From: Arthrobacter cupressi
GTDB lineage: Bacteria; Actinomycetota; Actinomycetes; Actinomycetales; Micrococcaceae
Assembly: GCF_900099975.1 (NCBI RefSeq)
Contig: NZ_FNEI01000009.1
Coordinates: 1-64,000 of the forward strand
Length of the DNA: 64,000 nucleotides
Direction: 5' to 3'
Shown: positions 35,335-43,200 of the stretch, piece after piece
Layout: every line of letters starts with the position of its first letter
Position numbering within the stretch: position 1 is the stretch's first letter
The notes under the pieces: generated by a model
What the model was told of the DNA's origin: nothing
The model's database searches: none
What the model saw: only the letters and a program-made list of their open reading frames with translations
Position numbers and translations under genes: made by a program

Positions 35335-36258
35335 ATGGCCCTAAGCCAGGAGCAGATCGAGCCGGTGCTGCAAAGCGTCAGCCCGTGGCTTTCGAACGCG
35401 AACGTCACCGGGCTCACGGTGGGACCAAAGGCCGTCAGCGGCCGGCAGACGGAGGAACTGGCCGTCGTCGTCCATGTCGTGGAAAAGAAGCCGCCGTCAG
35501 AGCTGGGAATTGACGACCTTCCGGTACCGCCTTTCGTGGAAGTTCACGTCCAGGACGACGGCGGCGCACCGCACGTGGAACAGGTCCCCACCGATGTGGT
35601 CGAGTCAGGGGTGATCCGGCTTTGTCAGCTGGATGACAGGGTCCGGCCGGCACCTGGCGGGTACATGATCGCCGTGCCCGATGGCTTCTTCACGGACGCC
35701 ACCGGAACCCTGGGCGTCAATATCACCTGGGGAGGCCGGTTCCGCCTGCTGACGAACAATCATGTGATCTCCAAGAACGGTACGCGGGGTCCCACCGTCT
35801 ACCAGCCGGACTGGGCGCTGTGGGGCAACACCCTCACCACGGTCTCCGGCTATGAACCGGTGGTAACCTACGCGAACCGCAACCAACCCAACCCGGTCTT
35901 CAACAGAACCGACCTGGCGTGGTGCGACATGACGGCCACGGACGGTGATCCGAGCATCCACGGCATCGGCGTGCCCGCCGGGCTCCGCAGCCCGGCGGTG
36001 AACGACGCGGTGCAATGGATCGGAAAGACCACCGGCGTGGTGCAGAACGCCGCCATCACCAGTGTGACCGGCCGGTTCGTACTGGAGTTCATGGACGGCC
36101 GCTGGGCCTGGTTCAAGGATGTCATCAGCTTCAACCAGGGAACCGTCCGCCAGGGCGATTCGGGGTCCGCCGTCTTCGCCACGGCGGACTCGATGGTGGT
36201 CGGGCTGATCTTCGCCAACGACAGCCACAACGCCGGCTTCGCGGTGCGGATCCCCTGA
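35335..36258 (+). CDS. Trypsin-like serine protease without signal peptide
   Basis: 307-aa chymotrypsin-fold protease. The triad can be placed as His143 (LLTNNHVI), Asp193 (RTDLAWCD) and Ser276 (RQGDSGSAV). An N-terminal region of about 100 residues (ELAVVVHVVEKKPP...) precedes the catalytic domain and may be a pro- or sensor domain. There is no export signal, unlike most bacterial trypsin-like enzymes, implying a cytoplasmic role or non-classical release. Encoded 9 nt after the 455-aa protein, which could be its substrate, inhibitor or delivery partner. Confidence 0.8.
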   Translation: MALSQEQIEPVLQSVSPWLSNANVTGLTVGPKAVSGRQTEELAVVVHVVEKKPPSELGIDDLPVPPFVEVHVQDDGGAPHVEQVPTDVVESGVIRLCQLDDRVRPAPGGYMIAVPDGFFTDATGTLGVNITWGGRFRLLTNNHVISKNGTRGPTVYQPDWALWGNTLTTVSGYEPVVTYANRNQPNPVFNRTDLAWCDMTATDGDPSIHGIGVPAGLRSPAVNDAVQWIGKTTGVVQNAAITSVTGRFVLEFMDGRWAWFKDVISFNQGTVRQGDSGSAVFATADSMVVGLIFANDSHNAGFAVRIP

Positions 36259-36572
36259 AACCGTCATCCGAAAAGTGGGGTCCTGCCCTGCCGCCCAGCG
36301 CGACAGGACAGGACCCTCCCAAAGGTAGCGTGCTTTGTACTGTGGCGGGAGCTTTCTTCAGCTACTCAGGTCGTTGCAGTTCCAGCCATCCAGCGATGAC
36401 AAAGTGCTGGACTGCGACCGCCCCATGGTCTGGAAGTCCTTACCGGGATCAGCTCACGCTATCCGTGGCATGTGCGGACGGGTTATCCTTGCGAAAACCA
36501 TTGGTGCCCGGCATGCTCCGTTGACGGACTGACGTCCCGCCGTGAGTCTGCTGCGTGACGGAGGTAGTGGTT
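36259..36572. other. 314-bp gap with terminator-like hairpin
   Basis: GGGTCCTGCCCTG (36278-36290) pairs with 36304-36316 with one mismatch, ending the protease operon; no T tract follows. The remaining 250 bp show no supported gene. Confidence 0.55.
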
Positions 36573-37328
36573 GTGACGGAATACGACGTGCTTGCCGAGG
36601 TGTACGAATGGCTCATCTCGGATGCGAAGTTGCCTCCCGCCGAGTTCGCTGCGTCGTTCGACGACGTCCTCAGACTCCTGCCGTCGAACGCACGCGTCCT
36701 CGACTGTTCGTGCGGGACCGGACAGTTGGCGGTTGGCCTCGCCGGTCGTGGCATGCAGGTTGTCGCAACTGACGCCAGCGAAGCGATGGTTCGCCGGACT
36801 TCAGAGTTGGCTGAGGAGTTCGGGGCCTCCGTCCAGGCCGTGCGGGCGAACTGGGAAGAGTTGCCGGACCATTTCGAGGACGAGACGTTCGACATGGTGT
36901 TCTGCATTGGCAACTCGCTTCACCATGCCGCGGGCGCGACAGGCAGGGGTGCTGCTCTGGAGTCGATGTCACGGCTTCTGCGCCCTGGCGGGCGCTTGGT
37001 GCTCACGTCCCGCACCTGGGAGCTCGTGAGAGCCAGGGGATCCCGGCTGGACATCAGGGACCGGCTCGTCCGCCGGAACGGTCGCGATGCCGTCGTGATC
37101 TATCGCTGGGAGATTGCGCCGCATTGGGAGGATAAGCACCACATCGAGATTGCGATCGCCCAAGTTGATGCGACCGGACTGATTCATGTCCGCTCGGAAC
37201 TGCTGTCCTGCTGGCCGTACCGGTACGAGGAACTCGAAGTAGAGCTGCACCGGGCCGGACTCCGGACGGAAGTGAGCACGTTCGATCTCGAGGCAGAGAA
37301 CTACATGGTGGTCGCGAGCAAGGTATAG
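36573..37328 (+). CDS. Class I SAM-dependent methyltransferase
   Basis: 251-aa methyltransferase. Motif I is LDCSCGTGQLAVGLAGRG (about 42-59), an acidic strand VVATDAS follows, and FDMVFCIGNSLHH is the post-motif typical of small-molecule methyltransferases. GTG 36573 is chosen because GGAGG at 36560-36564 lies 8 nt before it. Monocistronic; an extended palindrome follows its stop. Substrate unknown. Confidence 0.85.
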   Translation: MTEYDVLAEVYEWLISDAKLPPAEFAASFDDVLRLLPSNARVLDCSCGTGQLAVGLAGRGMQVVATDASEAMVRRTSELAEEFGASVQAVRANWEELPDHFEDETFDMVFCIGNSLHHAAGATGRGAALESMSRLLRPGGRLVLTSRTWELVRARGSRLDIRDRLVRRNGRDAVVIYRWEIAPHWEDKHHIEIAIAQVDATGLIHVRSELLSCWPYRYEELEVELHRAGLRTEVSTFDLEAENYMVVASKV

Positions 37329-37348
37329 ACACCGGCGCCCAACCAAAG

Positions 37349-37408
37349 ATCGATTGCTCCGTAACTGTCGTTTTCAGCCCTGAAAACGACAGCTACGGAG
37401 CAATCGAT
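37349..37408. repeat. 60-bp near-perfect palindrome
   Basis: Arms of 29 nt (37349-37377 and 37380-37408) pair with a single mismatch around a 2-nt CC centre; each arm begins ATCGATTGCTCCGTA. It is far longer than a normal terminator and lacks a T tract. It could end transcription of the methyltransferase gene, or be an extragenic repetitive palindrome. No second copy was seen in the window. Confidence 0.8.
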
Positions 37409-37482
37409 GCGGGTGCTGATTCTCGCCGCAGAATACGATGGTCAACGACGTGCACTTACAGCTGATTGGATGTTTCTGCGCA

Positions 37483-38379
37483 ATGCTGGATCTTCGCCGA
37501 CTCACCCTGCTGAGGGAAGTCAAGCTTCATGGCAGCATGAGCGCCGCTGCGCGGGAACTCGCTTATAGCCACTCGGCTATTTCCCAACAGCTCGGGCTCT
37601 TGGAGAAGGAAACTGGCGTGATCCTTCTGGAGAAAGTCGGCCGCAGCGTTAAACTCACCCCAGCCGGCGAGGAGCTCGTCCAGAACACGGAAGCCATCCT
37701 CGCCGCCATGGAGCGTGCGGAGGCTGATCTGGCGACCTCACACCAGCGCCCCCAAGGCGTGGTGACGGTGGCTGCATTCACTACTATCAGCCGGAACGTC
37801 ATGCCGGCAGCCGTGGCAGAACTGGCCCGAAACTTTCCGCACCTGGACGTGCATCTACGGCGCGAGGACCCCGAACTTGCGGTTACACAGCTGCTCTCGC
37901 GGCAGGTTGATGCGGTTGTCACTGACTCCTTTCCCGGCACTCCAGGGGCTCCAAGTGGAGGCATCAGCACCACGGTGATCGGCCAGGACCCTGTCCGTGG
38001 CTACCTCCCCCGTGGCCACACTTTTGAGAACTTTGATCAACTCCGAAACGTGCGTTGGGTCCTCGAACCCCTCAGCTCGGCGTCCTCGCAGTGGGCCTTG
38101 CGGGTATGCCGGGAACTCGGGATTGAGCCCATCGTCGCCCACGTCTCCTCCGACCTCCTTTTTCATCTCAGGATGGTCGAGCAAGGGCTGGCCGCAGCCT
38201 TTCTGCCCGACATGGTGGTACATGAGGTTGGCAGCGACCTCGCACCGAGTTCCTGGCTGCCCTCGGATCAGCAGCGAAGCATCCAGTATCTGGTCAGGTC
38301 GGGGTCGGAGCTCAGTCCGGCACTCCTGGCTGTGCGGGACGCCATAGTCCGGGCGTTCGAGGCTGCGTTCCGTAAGTAA
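37483..38379 (+). CDS. LysR-family regulator
   Basis: 298-aa LysR-type regulator. The N-terminal helix-turn-helix is GSMSAAARELAYSHSAISQQ (residues 17-36) and the effector domain begins near 90 (GVVTVAAFTTISRNV). ATG 37483 gives the normal family N terminus (MLDLRRL); an in-frame ATG at 37438 adds 15 atypical residues. It precedes the aldehyde dehydrogenase cluster on the same strand; local control of that cluster is likely but not shown. Confidence 0.9.
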   Translation: MLDLRRLTLLREVKLHGSMSAAARELAYSHSAISQQLGLLEKETGVILLEKVGRSVKLTPAGEELVQNTEAILAAMERAEADLATSHQRPQGVVTVAAFTTISRNVMPAAVAELARNFPHLDVHLRREDPELAVTQLLSRQVDAVVTDSFPGTPGAPSGGISTTVIGQDPVRGYLPRGHTFENFDQLRNVRWVLEPLSSASSQWALRVCRELGIEPIVAHVSSDLLFHLRMVEQGLAAAFLPDMVVHEVGSDLAPSSWLPSDQQRSIQYLVRSGSELSPALLAVRDAIVRAFEAAFRK

Positions 38380-38420
38380 TACTTACATATAGCGGTCAGA
38401 AGGATTCGCTTTTTTTAACC
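38372..38420 (+). promoter_or_regulatory. Dyad and T-run after the LysR gene
   Basis: GTAAGT-AAT-ACTTAC (38372-38386) spans the LysR stop, and AGCG..CGCT runs into seven T residues at about 38410-38416. Either a weak terminator or a LysR binding dyad for the downstream gene. Confidence 0.4.
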
Positions 38421-38589
38421 GGTGAAGCTGTTTAGATTTGCTTTACATTCAGGAATTCCCTCGCGCCTGCGGGTGGTTCCTGCTGCCTCACTGCACATTG
38501 GCCACGAGCATCCGAAAGCGCGTACACAGGGACGAGGGGTGAGAGCCAGCACCAAGGACCAACCGGGCGCCAAACCGAAAGCAGGGTCG

Positions 38590-40077
38590 ATGAGCCTCAC
38601 TTCCACCGTCACAGCACCCCTGATTGCAGCGGACCCGGACAACCTCCGGCATGCCGACGCCGTCATCCAATCCATCGAATTGCCCGGCCAAGGGATCCCG
38701 GTCCAGGACCCGGCGACCGCGGAAACCATCGCGCACGTTCCCGACGCCGACGTCGAGACGGCGCTGGCAGCAGTCGCGACCGCCGACAAGGCTGGCGTGG
38801 AGTGGGCGAAGACCTCCCTCCGCCACCGCGCCGACGTCCTGCGCGCCTGGTACGATAAGCTCGTCGCCCACTCCGAGGACCTCGCCTACCTCATCTCGCG
38901 CGAGATGGGCAAGCCGCTCGCCGAGGCCCGCGGCGAGGTCAAGTACGGTAACGACTTCGTGCGCTGGTACGCCGAGGAGGCCGTGCGCCCCGTCGGAAAC
39001 TTCCGGGAAACGCCCGACGGCGGCGCGAACCTCCTGACGCGCCGCTCCCCTGTCGGCCTGGCCGTCCTCATCACGCCGTGGAACTTTCCCCTCGCCATGG
39101 CGACCCGAAAGATCGCACCGGCACTGGCTGCGGGCTGCCCGGCTGTCATCAAGCCCGCCACCCTGACGCCCCTGACCACATACTTCGCAGTGCAGCTCGC
39201 CGTCGAGGCCGGGGTGCCGGAGGAGCTGGTCCAGGTCGTCACCACGTCGAAGTCGGGGGCCTTCAGCGAGGCCGTCCTCCTCGACCCCCGCGTGCGCAAG
39301 GTGTCTTTCACCGGTTCGACGCCGGTGGGCCGCCGGCTCCTGGAGCTCGCCTCCCGGAACGTCCTGCGCAGTTCGATGGAGCTCGGCGGCAACGCCCCGC
39401 TCATCGTCTTCGACGACGCCGACCTGGAACGTGCCGTGGAAGGCACGCTTGCCGCGAAACTGCGTAACGGCGGACAGTCCTGCATCGGGGCCAACCGCAT
39501 CTACGTCCAGGACGGCATCGCTGATGACTTTGTGGCCGCACTCACCGAACGCTTCGCCCAGATCCAGGTCGGGCACGGCCTCGGCACCGGGACGGGCCTC
39601 GGCGCACTGATCGATGACCGCGCCGTCGCGGAGATGAAGGCCTACACCGAGAACGCCGTGAGCCTCGGCGCAGAGCTGCTGACCGGCGGCCACGGCTACG
39701 ACTCGCCGGGCAACTTCTTCGCCCCGACCGTCCTGGACCGGGTGACGGCGGATTCCGATGTTGCCACGTCCGAGATCTTTGGCCCCATTGCCGCGGTCCA
39801 GCGGTTCAGCTCGGAATCCGAGGTCATTGGCCGTGCCAACGCGACAGAGTTCGGCCTCGCCGGCTACGTGTTCACGGAGAACCTCGACCGCGCCCTCAAC
39901 GTGGCGGACAGCCTCCAGACGGGCATCGTGGGCATCAACCAGGGTGTGCCGTCCAACGCCGCGGCTCCGTTCGGCGGCATCAAGCAGTCGGGCCTTGGCC
40001 GCGAGGGAAGCTCGGAGGGCCTCGAGGAATACGAGAACATCCGTTTCTACAACGTGTCCCGCCGCGCAACGGCCTAG
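38590..40077 (+). CDS. SSADH-like aldehyde dehydrogenase
   Basis: 495-aa NAD(P)-dependent dehydrogenase, succinate-semialdehyde group. TPWNFP at 162-167, Glu265 in MELGGNAP and Cys298 in GGQSCIGANR are present. ATG 38590 gives the family N terminus; AGGG lies just before it. It resembles the truncated dehydrogenase at the window start, which also stands beside an FCD regulator. Together with the downstream amine oxidases it suggests that a semialdehyde is formed from an amino acid or amine. Confidence 0.9.
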   Translation: MSLTSTVTAPLIAADPDNLRHADAVIQSIELPGQGIPVQDPATAETIAHVPDADVETALAAVATADKAGVEWAKTSLRHRADVLRAWYDKLVAHSEDLAYLISREMGKPLAEARGEVKYGNDFVRWYAEEAVRPVGNFRETPDGGANLLTRRSPVGLAVLITPWNFPLAMATRKIAPALAAGCPAVIKPATLTPLTTYFAVQLAVEAGVPEELVQVVTTSKSGAFSEAVLLDPRVRKVSFTGSTPVGRRLLELASRNVLRSSMELGGNAPLIVFDDADLERAVEGTLAAKLRNGGQSCIGANRIYVQDGIADDFVAALTERFAQIQVGHGLGTGTGLGALIDDRAVAEMKAYTENAVSLGAELLTGGHGYDSPGNFFAPTVLDRVTADSDVATSEIFGPIAAVQRFSSESEVIGRANATEFGLAGYVFTENLDRALNVADSLQTGIVGINQGVPSNAAAPFGGIKQSGLGREGSSEGLEEYENIRFYNVSRRATA

Positions 40078-40093
40078 ACCTTGATATTCGCCA

Positions 40094-40133
40094 TGGACAT
40101 CACCGCTACCGTGGCTTAAAATTGTCAACAATT
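40094..40133 (+). promoter_or_regulatory. Cupin promoter with ATTGT-NN-ACAAT operator
   Basis: TGGACA (40094-40099), a 17-bp spacer and TAAAAT (40117-40122) form a good promoter. The perfect dyad AATTGT-CA-ACAATT (40120-40133) overlaps the -10 and the start region, a repressor position. Confidence 0.75.
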
Positions 40134-40158
40134 GACACTTCAGTCGAAGGAGAGCTTC

Positions 40159-40512
40159 ATGCAGCCATACATTTACGTACCCAAGGACAAGATCGAAGGC
40201 GAACTCGAGCCCAACGGCCACCGCGCCGGCTACGACTCGGGTGACCCCAAGACGGCCATCCTGAAGTTCGGCACCAACGACATCAAGACCGGCGTATGGG
40301 AGTGCCAGCCCGGCGGTTGGAACATCACCCCGCGCGAGGACACCGAGGTGTGCTACATCGTGAGCGGCCGCGTGCGGGTCACGGACAACGGCTCCGGCAA
40401 CGTCTACGAGGTGTCGGCGGGCGACGTCGTCGTGCAGCCCAAAGGCTGGACCGGCCGCTGGGAGGTCCTCGAGACCATCCGCAAGGTCTACATCCATGGC
40501 TTCGACGCCTAA
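40159..40512 (+). CDS. Single-domain cupin (EutQ/ureidoglycine-hydrolase-like)
   Basis: 117-aa cupin. WECQPGGWNITPREDTEVCYI and VSAGDVVVQPKGWTGRWEV are the two cupin motifs; the Glu/Thr-rich first motif is like the DUF861 group found in amine and ureide pathways. AAGGAGA lies 5 nt before ATG 40159. Its own operator promoter precedes it and a strong terminator follows. Possible roles are a small isomerase/hydrolase or ligand binder; unproven. Confidence 0.83.
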   Translation: MQPYIYVPKDKIEGELEPNGHRAGYDSGDPKTAILKFGTNDIKTGVWECQPGGWNITPREDTEVCYIVSGRVRVTDNGSGNVYEVSAGDVVVQPKGWTGRWEVLETIRKVYIHGFDA

Positions 40513-40528
40513 CATGACGCCCTAAGCT

Positions 40529-40559
40529 GCGGGCCGCCCCTCCTCAAGGGGTGGCCCGC
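40529..40559 (+). terminator. Terminator after the cupin gene
   Basis: GCGGGCC (40529-40535) pairs with 40553-40559 and CCCCT (40537-40541) with AGGGG (40547-40551), followed by TTGTTT within a few bases. Confidence 0.85.
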
Positions 40560-40611
40560 ACGTTGTTTAAGGACGATTCTCCCGAGGCCATACCGCTTCC
40601 CTGGCATCGCC

Positions 40612-40690
40612 AAATTGTTGACAATCACACACTCGAAGCGTATTGTCGACAATCGACGACGTAGTTTCGTCGACAATCGACAACCTGCAA
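40612..40690 (+). promoter_or_regulatory. Promoter with three ATTGT/ACAAT operator elements
   Basis: TTGACA (40618-40623), a 17-bp spacer and TATTGT (40641-40646) form the promoter. ATTGT-TG-ACAAT (40614-40625) covers the -35, the perfect 12-bp ATTGTCGACAAT (40642-40653) covers the -10, and a further imperfect copy with ACAAT and CGACAA half-sites lies at about 40668-40684. The arrangement predicts tight, cooperative repression of the HAD-to-oxidase genes. Confidence 0.8.
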
Positions 40691-40717
40691 TCTGCTTCAA
40701 TCCCAACTGGAGGACAC

Positions 40718-41407
40718 GTGGTATTCGAAACCAAACCAAAGTTCGTCACGTTCGATATGAACGGGACGCTCATCAAGTTCGCGATCAACGACACCATGCG
40801 TGACGTCCTGGGCGAGCGCCTGCCGGCGGAGGTCGCCGATGAGTACCTGCGCATCTGCAAGGCGTACCGGATTGACGAGTGCATGGGCGCGTACAAGCCC
40901 TTCCACCAGATCGTTAACGACTCCATGGAGCGCGCCTCGCGCAAGGTCGGCCTCGAGTTCCGCGCCGATGAGGCACGCGAGGTCTACGACCGGATCCCGT
41001 CGTGGGGCCCCTACCCCGGTGTCACTGCGGCGCTGAACCGTCTCGCGGAAGCCGTTCCGCTGGTCATCATCACCAACAGCGACACTGTGGTTGCCGAGAA
41101 GCTTGCGGCGAACCTCCAAGCTCCGTTCGCGGACATCATCACCGCTGAGCAGATGGGCTGCTACAAGCCGCGCCTCGCCGCGTTCGAGTACATGTTCGAC
41201 AAGCTCAACGTGACCCCGGACGAGATCGTGCACGTCTCTGCCAGCCCGATGTACGACCACCGCCCGGCAGCCATCATGGGCATCGAAAAGAAGGTCTACG
41301 TCGACCGCGGCTTCGAGCACGACGAGTACTGGCTCGGCTACGAGCGCATCACCGACATCTCGGACCTCCCGGTCCTCTTCGGCCTGCCGCGTCCTGACGC
41401 TTCCTAA
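40718..41407 (+). CDS. HAD-superfamily hydrolase (haloacid-dehalogenase type II-like)
   Basis: 229-aa HAD protein. The nucleophile loop reads FDMNGT (Asp12), with motif II ITNSD, a KP Lys and the late SPMYDHRPA. The residue two after the nucleophile is Asn14, not the Asp that phosphatases use as general acid, so phosphatase activity is doubtful; dehalogenase-like or C-N/C-P chemistry is possible. GTG 40718 follows TGGAGGA. Apparent upstream codons translate the operator DNA and are rejected. First gene of the long operon ending near 46587. Confidence 0.85.
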   Translation: MVFETKPKFVTFDMNGTLIKFAINDTMRDVLGERLPAEVADEYLRICKAYRIDECMGAYKPFHQIVNDSMERASRKVGLEFRADEAREVYDRIPSWGPYPGVTAALNRLAEAVPLVIITNSDTVVAEKLAANLQAPFADIITAEQMGCYKPRLAAFEYMFDKLNVTPDEIVHVSASPMYDHRPAAIMGIEKKVYVDRGFEHDEYWLGYERITDISDLPVLFGLPRPDAS

Positions 41408-41424
41408 GGGAGACCTGGGTACAG

Positions 41425-41922
41425 ATGAGCCTGCCACTAGCTCAAACCGTCAAGGGCCGCACGGCTTCAGAACGGCTCCAGTCCCTCGGCCTGGAGCTGC
41501 CCGAGCTCGACAGCAACGCCTACTTTGTCCACCACCGGGCAGTGGGCGAGAGCATCCATATCGCGGGACAACTGCCTTTCAAGGATGGCGTGCTGCTGGG
41601 CCAGGGCATCGTCGGCCGGGACGTCGATCTGGAGACGGGGAAGGAGTTAGCGCGACAGGCTGCGCTCAACTGCCTCGCCGCCGCAGTCCAGGCAGCCGGC
41701 GACCTGGAGCGGGTCCGGATCGTGCAGATGCTCGTCTTCGTAGCCAGCCAGCCGGACTGGGGCTTGCAGTCGCAGGTCGCCAACGCGGCCAGTGAGCTGC
41801 TCATCGAGGTCCTCGGTGAGAACGGTCGGCACTCCCGCACCGCGATCGGGGTCGCTGGCCTGCCGCTCAACACCCCGGTGGAAATCCAGATGGTCGTCAC
41901 TGCGGTCCAGGGACCCGCATGA
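41425..41922 (+). CDS. RidA-family protein (YjgF-like)
   Basis: 165-aa trimeric-type RidA protein. VHHRAVGESIHIAGQLPF and SRTAIGVAGLPLNTPVEI are family regions; the Arg in SRTAIG is the usual 2-aminoacrylate/imine-site Arg. Such proteins hydrolyse reactive enamines and imines to keto acids. Next to two FAD amine oxidases and a PLP enzyme, the role would be to clear the imine products. Confidence 0.9.
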   Translation: MSLPLAQTVKGRTASERLQSLGLELPELDSNAYFVHHRAVGESIHIAGQLPFKDGVLLGQGIVGRDVDLETGKELARQAALNCLAAAVQAAGDLERVRIVQMLVFVASQPDWGLQSQVANAASELLIEVLGENGRHSRTAIGVAGLPLNTPVEIQMVVTAVQGPA

Positions 41923-41924
41923 AT

Positions 41925-41954
41925 GTTCGGGACCCGCTCTTGCGGGTCCCGAAC
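41925..41954 (+). promoter_or_regulatory. Intra-operon hairpin between RidA and PLP enzyme
   Basis: GTTCGGGACCCGC (41925-41937) pairs perfectly with 41942-41954 around TCTT, 2 nt after the RidA stop. There is no T tract, so it may stabilise or process the mRNA, or partly terminate it. Confidence 0.7.
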
Positions 41955-42023
41955 GATCAAAAGTCGAGGAAGCCAGCATCGCTGCCCTCGGTCATTCATC
42001 CACAGAATCATGAGGAGTACAGC

Positions 42024-43130
42024 GTGAACCGGCTTCAGCGAGCACTGGACGCTCTCGTCGAGCGGGTCGACACCCCGGCCCCGATCATCCTTGCCGACGT
42101 GATGCAGGACAACATCGACCGCATGCAGGCCTTCGCCACCCGGAATGGCCTCGACGTCAGGCCGCACGTCAAGACGCACAAGTGCGTGGAGATCGGACGG
42201 CGCCAGGTTAAGGCCGGTGCCGTCGGAATCACTGCGGGCAATGTGGGCGAGGCCGAGGTCTTCGCCGGAGCCGGATTCGACGACATCTTCATCGCGTACC
42301 CGATCTGGGCGGCCGGGACAAAGGGGCCGCGGATCCGCCGGCTCGCCGAGACCACCCGGCTGCGGGTCGGCGTCGACAATTTCGCGGCCATCGACGCCCT
42401 TGCCGACGCGATGGGGGACGACGCCGACCGCCTCCAGGTCGTGGTTGAAGTTGACTGCGGTGCCCGTCGTTCCGGCGCGCCAGCAGAGGCTGCCGGCGAC
42501 CTCGCGACGGCCGCCCGTAAGCGCGGCCTGGTACCGGCAGGGGTCTTCACCTATCCGGGACATGGCAGTTCCGGCCCTGAGGCCCGCAAGAGCGCAGCCC
42601 AGGACCAGGAGGCCACCCTCATCACCGCCGTACGCAGCCTCTCCGCGATCGGTATCACACCCGAGGTGGTCAGCGCCGGCTCCACGCCCACCGTCGAGTT
42701 CGCCACCAACAGCGTGATTACCGAGATCCGGCCCGGGGAGTACGTCTTCAACGACCTCAACAACATGCGGCTTGGTGCCTGCACTGAGGACCAGATCGCC
42801 CTATTCGTGGCCGGTACTGTGGTCAGCGACTGGGTTCCCGACCAGGTCATCCTCGACGTCGGCACCAAGGTGCTTGGACGTGAAGGCAGCCCCGAGCGCG
42901 GCTACGGCGGCGTCGCCGGTACCACAGCAGTCCTCTCAAAGCTCAATGAGTACCACGGATTCCTCCCGCTGCCCTCCGGAGACTTCAGCCCGAGCGTAGG
43001 CACTGTCCTTCCGGTGGTGCCCAACCACGTCTGCCCGATTGTGGTCAATTTCGAAGAGTACATCGTCACCGACAGCACGGGCACGTCCCTGGAGCGATGG
43101 CCGGTGGACGCCCGCGGATTCCTCAACTGA
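42024..43130 (+). CDS. PLP fold-type III enzyme (D-threonine aldolase / D-serine dehydratase-like)
   Basis: 368-aa protein with an alanine-racemase-type N-terminal barrel: RPHVKTHKC (about 46-54) holds the PLP Lys. The C-terminal domain has PNHVCP with the His and Cys ligands used for Zn in D-serine dehydratase and related aldolases. GTG 42024 follows GAGGAG by 6 nt. It acts on D-amino or beta-hydroxy amino acids; which reaction occurs is open. Sits between RidA and the SDR in the operon. Confidence 0.87.
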   Translation: MNRLQRALDALVERVDTPAPIILADVMQDNIDRMQAFATRNGLDVRPHVKTHKCVEIGRRQVKAGAVGITAGNVGEAEVFAGAGFDDIFIAYPIWAAGTKGPRIRRLAETTRLRVGVDNFAAIDALADAMGDDADRLQVVVEVDCGARRSGAPAEAAGDLATAARKRGLVPAGVFTYPGHGSSGPEARKSAAQDQEATLITAVRSLSAIGITPEVVSAGSTPTVEFATNSVITEIRPGEYVFNDLNNMRLGACTEDQIALFVAGTVVSDWVPDQVILDVGTKVLGREGSPERGYGGVAGTTAVLSKLNEYHGFLPLPSGDFSPSVGTVLPVVPNHVCPIVVNFEEYIVTDSTGTSLERWPVDARGFLN

Positions 43131-43200
43131 CCGGTCCGCCACGGGAATTCCCCACCGAAGCTCTCTAACCAATCAACGTAGCCAATAAGGAGTGTCTGAC

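Noticed and set aside
37349-37408. The long palindrome as an insertion sequence end or CRISPR unit
   Set aside because: No transposase, target duplication or repeated spacing is present; a single palindrome is all that is seen.
38488-40515. A 675-codon open frame on the minus strand opposite the SSADH-like and cupin genes
   Set aside because: It is a high-GC shadow of real plus-strand genes, spans two of them and the intergenic promoter, and shows no protein family features. Similar long antisense frames at 15095-17035, 12174-13982 and 20379-22184 were dropped for the same reason.
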